In this document: one piece after another, positions 1-8,078 of the stretch | Layout of the letters: each line of letters begins with the position of its first letter | Numbering within the stretch: position 1 is the stretch's first letter | Source: an uncultured Bacteroidota bacterium | GTDB taxonomy: Bacteria > Bacteroidota > Bacteroidia > AKYH767-A > 2013-40CM-41-45 | Length of the DNA stretch: 36,911 nucleotides | Reading direction: 5' to 3' | Assembly (NCBI GenBank): GCA_937871435.1 | Contig: CALMQM010000070.1 | Location: 1-36,911, forward strand | The notes under the pieces: model-generated | What the model saw: the letters and a program-made list of their open reading frames with translations, nothing else | Database searches by the model: none | Told to the model about the DNA's origin: nothing | Position numbers and translations under genes: made by a program

Positions 1-147
1 AATACCTAATACCTAATACCTAATACCTAATACCTAATACCTAATACCCAATACCCAATACCCAATACCCAATACCCAACACCTAATACCTAATACCCAA
101 TACCCAATACCTAATACCCAATACCCAATACCTAATTCTTAATACGT
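1..147. repeat. Heptamer tandem repeat AATACC(T/C)
   Basis: Nineteen consecutive 7-base units fill positions 1-133. All but one read AATACC followed by T or C (the exception is AACACCT at 78-84). Two decayed units follow (AATTCTT, AATACGT). The last base of the unit switches between T and C in runs: six T units, then five C units, then a mix. The array starts at the window edge, so its true length is unknown. It ends 21 bases before the thioesterase start. The unit length is not a multiple of three and no reading frame uses it. Confidence 0.95.
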
Positions 148-168
148 CCACTCCAAACTACAAATACC

Positions 169-597
169 ATGTTCAAACACAAATCACCACTTCACATCAG
201 ATTCTCGGATGTAGACGCATTCGGACATGTGAATAATGCATGCTATCTTACCTATATCGAAGAAGCACGTGTGAGATATTTCGATGAAATTGTTGATTGG
301 TCTTATGATTGGTCCAGCAAAGGAATAATATTGGCAAAAGCTGAAATTGATTTCATATTACCGATTCATTTCAAAGATGAAATTTTTGTGTATACTCGTT
401 GTTCAAGAATTGGCACAAAAAGTTTCGATCTCGAATATCAACTTTCGCGCTTTAAAGAAGGAAAAGAAATAATCGTTGCCGATGCCTGTACAGTAATGGT
501 GGCTTTTGATTACACAACTAAAAAATCCATTGAAGTTCCGCCAGCCTGGCGCGAAGCGTTGCGAGCGTATGAGGGCGAAGACGTGCTTATGCAATGA
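169..597 (+). CDS. Acyl-CoA thioesterase, 4-hydroxybenzoyl-CoA thioesterase (hotdog) family
   Basis: 142 residues, the usual length of a single-hotdog YbgC/FadM-type thioesterase. These enzymes hydrolyse acyl-CoA thioesters in the cytoplasm. The family signature is near the N-terminus: FSDVDAFGHVNNACYL at residues 12-27, with D16 as the expected catalytic aspartate and the conserved G-H-V-N-N after it. The E-x-A-R motif follows at about 32-34. The substrate cannot be told from sequence. The gene stands alone, between the AATACCY array upstream and a CGTCCCN run downstream, with the opposite-strand miaE-like gene 123 bases away. Confidence 0.88.
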   Translation: MFKHKSPLHIRFSDVDAFGHVNNACYLTYIEEARVRYFDEIVDWSYDWSSKGIILAKAEIDFILPIHFKDEIFVYTRCSRIGTKSFDLEYQLSRFKEGKEIIVADACTVMVAFDYTTKKSIEVPPAWREALRAYEGEDVLMQ

Positions 598-635
598 TCA
601 AATTGCGTGTCTTTCGACTATATTCTTGAGAAAAT

Positions 636-664
636 CGTCCCTTCGTCCCACGTCCCCCGTCCCA
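636..664. repeat. Short CGTCCCN heptamer run
   Basis: Between the thioesterase stop and the miaE-like stop lie four CGTCCC cores. The last three are in exact 7-base register (644, 651, 658); the first (636) is offset by one base. This is a second heptamer array next to the same gene, with a different unit from the array at 1-147. Confidence 0.8.
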
Positions 665-720
665 CTTACTAAACAACGATCAAAAAAGAAAAACACTACC
701 TAAAATAAATGCCCCATACT

Positions 721-1314
721 CTACCCGTGAATCGTCTCCTTCTTCCCGTATTTTGAAATAATCTGCGCTTCATAGTCAAGATACTCTTTCCAACGCTGGT
801 CCACGTCTACACCTTCCGCATATTTTTTTGCGAAACCCAGAAACAAAGTATAATGATTCGCTTCACTGATCATGAGGTCGCGGTAAAATGCTTTGAGATC
901 GGGATCATTAATATTATCCGATAATACTTTGAATCGTTCACAACTTCTCGCTTCTACCAAAGCTGAAAAGAGCAGTTTATCCACCAGTACAATATTTTTA
1001 GTGTGCCCTTTCCGGATAAAATTATTCAGTTCAAAAACATATTCATCCCGCCTTTCCTTTCCAAGAGTATATCCTCTTTCCATTATTTTCTTATGCACTT
1101 GTTGAAAGTGCTGCAGTTCTTCACGAGCCAGTTCAAGCAATGCATCCACCAGGTCAGGGTATTCAGGAAATTGAATCACGATATTGATCGCATTGGTCGC
1201 GGCTTTCTGTTCACAATACGCATGATCCGTAAGAATTTCACTAATATTTGTCTCAACAATATTGACCCAACGTGGATCTGTAGGTAATTTTAGTCCTAAC
1301 ATTTGTCTATGCAT
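721..1314 (-). CDS. miaE: tRNA-(ms2io6A)-hydroxylase-like di-iron protein (MiaE family)
   Basis: About 197 residues from the ATG at 1314; a GTG at 1329 would add five. MiaE is a ferritin-like di-iron monooxygenase that hydroxylates the isopentenyl group of modified A37 in tRNAs reading U-starting codons. The ligand pattern is complete (numbering from the GTG): E40, the E71-x-x-H74 pair in EELQHF, E126, and E156-x-x-H159 in SEANHYTLF. The N-terminal LKLPTDPRW stretch is typical of the family. The ATG is preferred because a -7-like box (TATTTTCG on the minus strand, 1329-1336) would overlap the GTG. It is divergent from the next gene. Whether the substrate is ms2i6A or i6A is not visible. Confidence 0.82.
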   Translation of the reverse strand: MHRQMLGLKLPTDPRWVNIVETNISEILTDHAYCEQKAATNAINIVIQFPEYPDLVDALLELAREELQHFQQVHKKIMERGYTLGKERRDEYVFELNNFIRKGHTKNIVLVDKLLFSALVEARSCERFKVLSDNINDPDLKAFYRDLMISEANHYTLFLGFAKKYAEGVDVDQRWKEYLDYEAQIISKYGKKETIHG

Positions 1315-1405
1315 TAAAATCAAGTCCACGAAAATACCAGAAAAATGTAAGATTCAGGCTGACGAAGAAATAATCCTGAACACAAACAGAGTAACAAAAT
1401 CATTG

Positions 1406-1413
1406 TATTTTTG
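1406..1413 (+). promoter_or_regulatory. -7 promoter box TATTTTTG for the gene at 1429
   Basis: Perfect match to the Bacteroidota -7 consensus TAnnTTTG, 15 bases before the start codon. No TTTG is seen at the -33 spacing, so only half of the promoter is supported. Confidence 0.4.
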
Positions 1414-1428
1414 TAATAAGTACTGAAT

Positions 1429-1905
1429 ATGCCTCCGATCGTATTATATGGCGACAAACTGAGTGTGAAGATCACACGTGAATTCAAGCAGCTGGTGAAC
1501 ATCTCCATTGCTGCCGGTAAATTCATTTTGTTACACCCTGATTATGACCTCATTCGGGAGGCCATGCGTCTGGAAATGTTCGAAGATGAACGCCTTGAAG
1601 ATTTTGAAGTGCACAACTGGCAATTTGAAATTGATGAGGTAATCACTTACGATCAGAAAGAAATCATGTTCTTTTATGCGTTACTGGAGCTTAGCTGCAG
1701 AATATTTCTCTGTGAAATTGGTGACGACTTGAAAAAAATGGCCATCGAAAGCGGAGAAACCAACGAAGAAGAGTTCATTCGTGTGCGCAGTTTTTTCCTC
1801 ACCCAGGCTCAGGAATTTATCCAAAAGATTCGTGGCTGCTATCAGGATGACGAACACTTCCAGGAATTGCTGGCAAAAATTGATCAGTTGAATTCACTCG
1901 CCTGA
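1429..1905 (+). CDS. Conserved-looking hypothetical protein, soluble and acidic
   Basis: 158 residues, not recognised. It has no signal peptide and no membrane segment. It looks mostly alpha-helical and acidic, with many Glu/Asp and aromatic residues (for example FEDERLEDFEVHNWQFEIDE at about 50-69) and an amphipathic C-terminal helix (LLAKIDQLNSL). No catalytic motif or metal-binding cluster is apparent. Coding is supported by the length, a good -7 box, and a clean arrangement between divergent miaE and a convergent glycosyltransferase gene 45 bases downstream. No function is proposed. Confidence 0.7.
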   Translation: MPPIVLYGDKLSVKITREFKQLVNISIAAGKFILLHPDYDLIREAMRLEMFEDERLEDFEVHNWQFEIDEVITYDQKEIMFFYALLELSCRIFLCEIGDDLKKMAIESGETNEEEFIRVRSFFLTQAQEFIQKIRGCYQDDEHFQELLAKIDQLNSLA

Positions 1906-1950
1906 TTTCATTTTTTTCAAAAGACGAAAAACAGATTTTTCCCGGAGGAA

Positions 1951-3885
1951 TTAATTCTCTACGTCATCATCTTCTGCAGGTAGTGTGTCTGACGGAACTA
2001 CCATTTCCCTTGCTGGTCCTTTCAATTCCACAACCGGAACAAGAGCATCATGTTCCTCCTGAGTAATCAAATTCTTTCTGAGCAAAAAATTGGAAACCAC
2101 CCGATAATAATCGGCAAAGTATGGTTTCAGCTGTCCTTGTGTATCAAAACTGTAACGGAACCATTTCGGATGAGGAAGCAAACTGGCAAGGAAAATACTC
2201 TCTCTCAAATTTAACTCAGAAGGTTTTTTCGAAAAATAAAACGGTGCCGCCTCTCCTATCCCATAAATACCGGGTCCAAGTTCGATGATGTTCAGATAAA
2301 CCTCATACATCCTTTCTTTTGAACACAAACGGTTGCTTTCTATCAACCAAACAATCAATGCTTCTTCTGCTTTGCGTGCAACTGTTTTTTTACGTGTGAG
2401 ATATACATTTTTCACCAACTGCATACTGATTGTACTCCCGCCACGCACAAATTTTCCTGCTTTAAAATTCGTCGCGATCGATTTTCGAAATGCTTCTTCA
2501 TTGAATCCATTGTGATAAAAGAAGCTGCCATCTTCGGAAGTCATCACAGCATTCCGGAAATATACTGAGATCTGATCCAAAGGTGTAAATGCCGGATTTT
2601 CCGGACCCACCGGAAATGAACGTACAAAGCGATCGTGTTCATAGACAGAATGAATAAAATCTCCGTTAATTTTTAACAGATAGCTGTCGCCATATTTTCT
2701 TATTCTGAATTTTTCTTTCCTGAGAGAAGCATCGAATAATAAACTGTCAGGTTTTGAGGAATCAAGCTTAAAATCCAACGCAAATTTTAATGTTCCATCT
2801 GCTTCTATTCCTCTTACTACATCAAACATTCCCTCCGGAAGAGAACGGAAAAAATCAGTCGCCGGAGTTTTTGCCGTTTGAATTTTCAATGTATAAACTC
2901 TGCTACTCTCATTGCTGATATTCACATAGGGTGTGATTGACATTTTATCCAGAACCATTCCGGATGTACTGTCAAGAGACAAATAATTTTTACCAACAGA
3001 AACATGATAGTCAAAAGTTGCATGCGGAACCCGTACCGTGTCATCCGCTATTTTTTTGTTGTGGATGCAAAAATTTTCCATCGAAAAATGTCCATCCACT
3101 GCAAGTAAACCACTGCCATAATGCATCGAATACAAGGCCAGATGCAGTGTATCAAAACTGCAGGAGGTGTTTAACAATGGACGCAAAAATGGCAAAGGTT
3201 GTGTCTGTTCCATCAGAGGATAAAACTCCACATCAAATGTTTCTTCACGCTGGGAAAAATGTCCACTCCACTTCCACTGGAACAAAGTAGAATCATCTCT
3301 TAAGATTCCTTCAAGTGACTTGCTTGAAGAAACAAAGGATGGAATCGTCACCGATTGTTCAGTCGTATCATTGCTGAACGACAATTGAATATTTTTCAGT
3401 TCTGCCTGCTGTGGAGCAAGATTAAATGCCTGTCTTAATACTCTGTTCAGAAAAGCTGCATAATTTTTTTCAGAGCGAATGGTGTCATGATCTTCCTTTT
3501 TGTGTTTCAAAAAATTGGAATAATTGCAGGTACCGTCGTGACAGCGAATACTCAACTCGACATTTTCTGTATAGAGGGATTTAATCCTGACATTCCCGGT
3601 AATCAGGGAAGAAAAAGAAGGTTCAGCCCAAACTGAATCCAAATGTAAAAGTGTATCGCCTCCGGCAGGATACAAATTTACTCCTCGCATCATCACACCT
3701 GTCATTCCTCTGAAACCGGATTCCTCTATAGTCAGAGTCATCTGAAACTCGCTTTCAAGGCGATGTGTGATCTTTGTCAACAAACTATGTAGTACAAGAT
3801 TTCTGAACAGGAAATAGCCCAGAACCATGACGAACAAAATACTTGTTAACACAATTGCGGAGCGGTAGAGGAATTTTCGGTTCAT
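1951..3885 (-). CDS. Monofunctional peptidoglycan glycosyltransferase (GT51) with AsmA-like N-terminal region
   Basis: About 644 residues from the ATG at 3885; an upstream in-frame ATG at 3951 adds 22. The inner ATG is chosen because it puts the membrane anchor (about residues 9-27) at the N-terminus. GT51 enzymes polymerise lipid II into glycan strands on the outer face of the inner membrane. All family motifs are in the C-terminal part: SEDGSFFYHNGF with catalytic E451, GGSTISMQLVKN, the RKAEE motif, and EVYLNIIELGPGIYGIGEAA as in MtgA. No transpeptidase domain follows. Residues about 30-400 resemble the AsmA-type extended beta region (a repeating 'deposit/layer' pattern such as VRIKSLYTENVELSI). 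That makes the protein far longer than typical MtgA (about 240). The last residues are acidic and low in complexity. It is convergent with the preceding gene. Confidence 0.88.
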   Translation of the reverse strand: MNRKFLYRSAIVLTSILFVMVLGYFLFRNLVLHSLLTKITHRLESEFQMTLTIEESGFRGMTGVMMRGVNLYPAGGDTLLHLDSVWAEPSFSSLITGNVRIKSLYTENVELSIRCHDGTCNYSNFLKHKKEDHDTIRSEKNYAAFLNRVLRQAFNLAPQQAELKNIQLSFSNDTTEQSVTIPSFVSSSKSLEGILRDDSTLFQWKWSGHFSQREETFDVEFYPLMEQTQPLPFLRPLLNTSCSFDTLHLALYSMHYGSGLLAVDGHFSMENFCIHNKKIADDTVRVPHATFDYHVSVGKNYLSLDSTSGMVLDKMSITPYVNISNESSRVYTLKIQTAKTPATDFFRSLPEGMFDVVRGIEADGTLKFALDFKLDSSKPDSLLFDASLRKEKFRIRKYGDSYLLKINGDFIHSVYEHDRFVRSFPVGPENPAFTPLDQISVYFRNAVMTSEDGSFFYHNGFNEEAFRKSIATNFKAGKFVRGGSTISMQLVKNVYLTRKKTVARKAEEALIVWLIESNRLCSKERMYEVYLNIIELGPGIYGIGEAAPFYFSKKPSELNLRESIFLASLLPHPKWFRYSFDTQGQLKPYFADYYRVVSNFLLRKNLITQEEHDALVPVVELKGPAREMVVPSDTLPAEDDDVEN

Positions 3886-4032
3886 GTGTCCAATCAGACA
3901 CCTAAAATGAGGAAAGTTTAGATAGAATTCAAGAGGAATATTCATACACATCCCTTCGTTAATAATTTTTTCCTCAGGGGGCAGATCGCACTCAGCAACT
4001 GCCTAATTTGTAACACTCTTTGATTTCTCGCT

Positions 4033-5301
4033 ATGCAATGTCACCACCATTTCCAATCGACCGGAATTCGGAATTGGATTTTTCTGTTCCTCTTGCTGCC
4101 ACTGCTTTTGCAGGCACAATCCCCCGCACCTTCTTCCCGGGTATTGAGTGATCCTGCAGACCAGAATACTCTGAATACTTACAGGAGTAAAGCTGAAAAT
4201 TACCTACTCAAAAACCTCAACCGTTTTGGTTTGGAACAGCTACAGGCATACGACCGCGTGTTGGATACACTATTTGAAAAGGAGAAAAAGGACACACTGG
4301 ATCTGATGGAAAAAAATTTCCAGAAGGAATCTTCAGATAGAAAAAACCTGCTGGCAGCAGAACAAAAACACATTTCTGAACTTACAAGCAGCAAGGATAC
4401 CTCACTTGAACGTTACCATGGTCTTCTACGGAAAGCCGCGATAGCTTTCGCAGCGTGGATAATACTTGTATTGATTCTGATGCAATTCCGTAAGCGGAAA
4501 TTAAAAAGTGCTACTACCCGACTGGATGCTACTTTGATCCAACTGCAAAACAGTGAGAAAAGAGCTGAGAATGGAAAGAAGATGATTCAATGGGCGCAAC
4601 AAAGACAGGAAAAAGTCAAACTTCTTTCTACGCTTGGTACAGATTTCTCAGCTGCCATGAAGTTAGCTGATGATCAGTTGCCTGCCGGACATCCATTTGT
4701 AGAAGCAATGAGTGGCTGGGTAAAAAAATCCGATGGCTTACAAATGGCAACTCTGAGAGAATTGCGTTTTAATGAAGCCATCCTGAGTCAGGAAAGAGAT
4801 GCGGGTGAAGAAAAAGTTGCCACCAATATCAACCAATTGTGTGAGCAATACCTTGAAGTAGCACAAAGGGGATATTTGTCGACCGATGGTTCTTACACTA
4901 TTCAGGTTACAAAAGACCTCGAAAAAAATCTTCCTGCAATCAAAATCATCCCTGAAGCTGTCGGAAGTTTGCTTCTGAATGTATTGAACAATGCATTTCA
5001 GGCTGTGATTGAAAAACAAAACAAAGGAATCAAAGGCTACCAGCCAAAAGTTACTGTAAGCACACGCATTCTTCCCCGTTTCCTGCAAATTCGTGTGAAA
5101 GATAACGGTGATGGAATGAATGATGCCGACCTCACCCGTTCAACGGAGGAATATGTAAGCATGAAAGCGCTCGAACAAGGTGTCGGATTAGGATTGAGTG
5201 ACAGTCTGCACATCATGACGGCAATTCACAAAGGTGAACTAAAGCTTGAAAGCCAGACCGGAAACGGAACTGATGTGTACATCAAATTCTATTTATCATG
5301 A
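4033..5301 (+). CDS. Membrane sensor ATPase of histidine-kinase type, degenerate phosphoacceptor region
   Basis: 422 residues. A signal peptide (about 14-29, ending in LLLQAQ) is followed by a helical extracytoplasmic region (about 30-130). Next come a membrane segment (about 134-152), a coiled-coil linker, and a C-terminal HATPase_c domain (about 300-422). The ATP-binding boxes are present: the N box around LLLNVLNNAFQAV, G1 DNGDGM, and G2 GVGLGLSDS with a final GNGTDVYIKF. The dimerisation segment keeps an LG step (LLSTLGTDFSAAMKLADD), but the H-E-x-x-N-P phosphoacceptor motif expected right after it is missing. Autophosphorylation in the usual way is therefore doubtful. The stop overlaps the next start by 4 bases (ATGA), so the two proteins are probably co-translated. 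It heads the set with psuK-psuG. No response regulator is adjacent. Confidence 0.75.
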   Translation: MQCHHHFQSTGIRNWIFLFLLLPLLLQAQSPAPSSRVLSDPADQNTLNTYRSKAENYLLKNLNRFGLEQLQAYDRVLDTLFEKEKKDTLDLMEKNFQKESSDRKNLLAAEQKHISELTSSKDTSLERYHGLLRKAAIAFAAWIILVLILMQFRKRKLKSATTRLDATLIQLQNSEKRAENGKKMIQWAQQRQEKVKLLSTLGTDFSAAMKLADDQLPAGHPFVEAMSGWVKKSDGLQMATLRELRFNEAILSQERDAGEEKVATNINQLCEQYLEVAQRGYLSTDGSYTIQVTKDLEKNLPAIKIIPEAVGSLLLNVLNNAFQAVIEKQNKGIKGYQPKVTVSTRILPRFLQIRVKDNGDGMNDADLTRSTEEYVSMKALEQGVGLGLSDSLHIMTAIHKGELKLESQTGNGTDVYIKFYLS

Positions 5302-6074
5302 AAAGAAATCTTCTGACATATTCAGGCTTCATTCTTCTTGGTTTGATGGTTTTCTCATTTGAAACAAAATCACAAACAGCAGAAGAATTGCAACAGATTA
5401 ATGCCGGGGCAAAAGTCATTTACGTAAAAGCTGAATCACTTGATCAGCTGATGATTCGTTTGCGTCCGTTTGAAAACAATTTACCTGCCGGTCAGGAAAG
5501 CCTGATGATGGATACGTACAGAACTATCGCCAATGGGTATGCCGTGAACAATCATTTCAAGCAGGCATATGAAGTATATAAACGTTATCTTTCTTTTAAA
5601 GAAAATTATTATCTGAAAATCAAATCTGACGCCATCCAATCCGCACAGGCTTCCATTCATACCCGTAAAGATGCCGATGAAAAGCTGGTGATGGATTTGC
5701 AGAATCAGGTATCTCAGTTACAAATTGAAAATGATCAGTTGATCAGCAAACGTTCCAATTTTAAAAAATATTTCTCGGCAGGACTTATTGCACTCAGTGC
5801 TTTGTTCGCTTCACTTCTCGTGGGTTCCGGGATTAAACTTAATTCCATTCGCGTTAAACTGAAACAAAGCAGGGAACGGATGAAAGAAATTCACAGGATC
5901 GCCGCTTTAGGTGCTGCTCCGAATGTGTTTTCCAATACACTGAGCCATCTCAATCAGATTTCTACAGATGCGCAGGAAATCAGCAGTGCAGTGAAGGAAC
6001 TTCAACCCGCGGGAAATACAATTGCGGGACTCACTAAAAAAATAAAAGACTGTATTGAACAGTTGCGCAAATAA
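5298..6074 (+). CDS. Membrane protein with TPR-like sensor part and a kinase-dimerisation-like tail, no ATPase domain
   Basis: 258 residues. A signal peptide (about 1-25) precedes a helical extracytoplasmic region with a TPR-like look (YRTIANGYAVNNHFKQAYEV), a coiled coil (about 125-150), one membrane segment (about 156-178) and a cytoplasmic coiled-coil tail. The tail contains IHRIAALGAAPNVFSNTLSH, which resembles the A-x-LG start of a histidine-kinase dimerisation helix, with H217 nearby. The protein ends before any ATP-binding domain. Its order of parts matches the upstream ATPase, with which it overlaps by 4 bases, so it may be a shortened paralogue that pairs with it. It lies 12 bases before psuK. 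The family is not recognised. Confidence 0.7.
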   Translation: MKRNLLTYSGFILLGLMVFSFETKSQTAEELQQINAGAKVIYVKAESLDQLMIRLRPFENNLPAGQESLMMDTYRTIANGYAVNNHFKQAYEVYKRYLSFKENYYLKIKSDAIQSAQASIHTRKDADEKLVMDLQNQVSQLQIENDQLISKRSNFKKYFSAGLIALSALFASLLVGSGIKLNSIRVKLKQSRERMKEIHRIAALGAAPNVFSNTLSHLNQISTDAQEISSAVKELQPAGNTIAGLTKKIKDCIEQLRK

Positions 6075-6086
6075 ATTTCTTTTTGA

Positions 6087-7025
6087 ATGAAGAGTGACGT
6101 TCCCGGGAAGATTGACGTAGTATGTGTAGGAGCCTCCTTAGTGGACCTGACCTTTCAATGCAAAGCTCCTCCGATTCAACATACTTCTAATCCGGCTGTA
6201 TTACATAAAAGTCCGGGCGGCGTAATGCGCAATATCGCACATCATCTGGCACAACTGGATTGTTCAGTTGAACTTATTACCGCTTTTGGAAATGATCCGG
6301 ATGGTAAATGGCTGGAGCAAGTTTGTACAGACGCAGGAATCGGACTCAATCATATTCACAAAACGGAGAGTCCAACCGGAACCTATTCTTCCATACTGAA
6401 TCCTGATGGAGATTTATTTGTTGGTGTCGCTGCATCTTCAACAGAAGAGAGTATCACGATCGATGTTCTTGCAAAGAGAATTGATGTTTTACGGAAAGCA
6501 AAAGTTCTGCTTGCTGATTGCAATCTCAGTTTCGAAACACTTCGATGGCTGATGTCGTTTTGCGAAACTGAAAACATTCCACTGATAATTGAAACCGTTT
6601 CTGTTCCGAAAGCAATCCGCCTCGAAAAAGCTCTGCCGGGAAAAGTTTTATTGATTAAACCCAATCGTGATGAGCTCGAAGTATTTGGTGGAGATACAAA
6701 TGCGTATTATTCAAGCGACGAAAGGATCACCTGGCTGCATTCAAGAGGTGTTCAGTATGTCTGGATGAGTGCATTTGAAAATGGCTCTGTGTTTTCTGAT
6801 GGCAACAAACAAGTCAGCATTCCGGCACCTAAAATTAATGTACGCGATACAACAGGTGCAGGTGATGCAGCTCTTGCAGGTTGGATCTGGGCTTATCTGC
6901 AAGGTCTTCCTCCGTTGATATGTATTCAGTATGGTCATGCGGCTGCAGGAGCAATACTCGAAACAAATGGAGCAATACGTCCGGATTTTAGCATTTCCGT
7001 TTTAAAACAATATCTGAATCCATGA
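6087..7025 (+). CDS. psuK: Pseudouridine kinase (PfkB family)
   Basis: 312 residues, a normal PfkB length. PsuK phosphorylates pseudouridine to pseudouridine 5'-phosphate in the cytoplasm. Family marks are the N-terminal GASLVDLTF, the sugar-binding GGVMRNIAHHLAQL (like the PfkB GG-x-x-x-N-x-A), and signature 2 DTTGAGDAALAGW with D254 and catalytic base D260. The substrate call comes mainly from context: the stop overlaps the psuG start by 4 bases (ATGA), as in known psuK-psuG pairs. Without that, another nucleoside or sugar would be possible. Confidence 0.88.
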   Translation: MKSDVPGKIDVVCVGASLVDLTFQCKAPPIQHTSNPAVLHKSPGGVMRNIAHHLAQLDCSVELITAFGNDPDGKWLEQVCTDAGIGLNHIHKTESPTGTYSSILNPDGDLFVGVAASSTEESITIDVLAKRIDVLRKAKVLLADCNLSFETLRWLMSFCETENIPLIIETVSVPKAIRLEKALPGKVLLIKPNRDELEVFGGDTNAYYSSDERITWLHSRGVQYVWMSAFENGSVFSDGNKQVSIPAPKINVRDTTGAGDAALAGWIWAYLQGLPPLICIQYGHAAAGAILETNGAIRPDFSISVLKQYLNP

Positions 7026-7927
7026 ACGCTTATCCTATTCACTTTTCTGAAGAAGTAAAAAGTGCACTTTCCAAACGTCTACCGATTGTAGCTCTTGAAT
7101 CAACGATCATCGCTCACGGAATGCCTTTTCCTCAAAATGTAAATACTGCTGTGGAAGTGGAAAATATTATACGGGATGCAGGTGCAGTACCGGCAACTAT
7201 TGCGATTTTGAACGGTGAATTATGTGTTGGATTAAATGATGAACAACTCAACACTCTCGGACAGAACAAAGATGTCTGGAAAGTAAGTCTGCGAGATCTT
7301 CCCTACGTTGTTTCCAAAAAACTCAACGGCGCGAGTACTGTTGCTGCTACCATGCGGATCGCATCCATGGCTGGCATCAAAATTTTTGTCACCGGAGGAA
7401 TTGGTGGTGTGCATCGCGGAGCTGAAACTACTTTTGATATTTCCGCTGACCTCACCGAGATGTCACAAACAAATGTTGCTGTTATCAGCGCGGGAATTAA
7501 ATCAATTCTGGATATCACGCTTACACTGGAAACTATGGAAACACTCGGTATTCCTGTAGTAACCTTCGGAAGCGATGAATTCCCAAGTTTTTATTCGCGA
7601 ATAAGCGGACACAAAACTCCGTTGAGGCTGGATACCCCAAAAGAAATTGCAGCATTACTGAATAGCAAGTGGGCAATGGGAATTAACGGTTCGGTACTCG
7701 TTGCCAATCCCATTCCGGAGGACAAAGAAGTTCCACATAAATTGATGGAAAAGTATATTCATCAGGCTCTGATCCTCGCAGATCAAAAAGGTATCCGCGG
7801 AAAAGAAATCACCCCATTCCTGCTAAAATCTATCGCTGATGCGACCGGTGGTGAGAGTCTCGAAGCCAATATTGAATTGGTAAAAAACAATGCAAGATTG
7901 GGAGCAAAAATTGCCTCCGCTCTTTGA
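7022..7927 (+). CDS. psuG: Pseudouridine-5'-phosphate glycosidase
   Basis: 301 residues, the normal length. PsuG breaks the C-C glycosidic bond of pseudouridine 5'-phosphate, giving uracil and ribose 5-phosphate. The active-site landmarks are easy to see: ALESTIIAHGMPFPQN with E26, KLNGASTVAATM with the conserved lysine, AETTFDISADL with the metal-binding aspartate, and ISAGIKSILD with the Schiff-base lysine. The C-terminal NGSVLVANPIPEDKEVP is also typical. It is the last gene of the 4033-7927 set and is followed by a hairpin terminator. Confidence 0.96.
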   Translation: MNAYPIHFSEEVKSALSKRLPIVALESTIIAHGMPFPQNVNTAVEVENIIRDAGAVPATIAILNGELCVGLNDEQLNTLGQNKDVWKVSLRDLPYVVSKKLNGASTVAATMRIASMAGIKIFVTGGIGGVHRGAETTFDISADLTEMSQTNVAVISAGIKSILDITLTLETMETLGIPVVTFGSDEFPSFYSRISGHKTPLRLDTPKEIAALLNSKWAMGINGSVLVANPIPEDKEVPHKLMEKYIHQALILADQKGIRGKEITPFLLKSIADATGGESLEANIELVKNNARLGAKIASAL

Positions 7928-8016
7928 TGGTGTAAGAATTCACCCTGCAACATGATCAGATTCAATTCTCCCTATATCGAGAGGTTTCCGAAATTAATCA
8001 TCACCAACAGAACAAG

Positions 8017-8041
8017 AAAAATCCGCCGGGCCAGGATTTTT
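8017..8041. terminator. Bidirectional terminator between psuG and rocD
   Basis: AAAAATCC and GGATTTTT form a perfect 8-base inverted repeat around GCCGGGCCA. The A run on one side and T run on the other let it act on both strands, which suits the convergent psuG and rocD genes on either side. Confidence 0.65.
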
Positions 8042-8078
8042 GTATGAATGAATTTGAAATTTTCCGCTTAAAAAAAAA

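Noticed and set aside
1-147. Reading the heptamer array as a CRISPR array
   Set aside because: Units are 7 bases with no spacers, and no cas genes are present.
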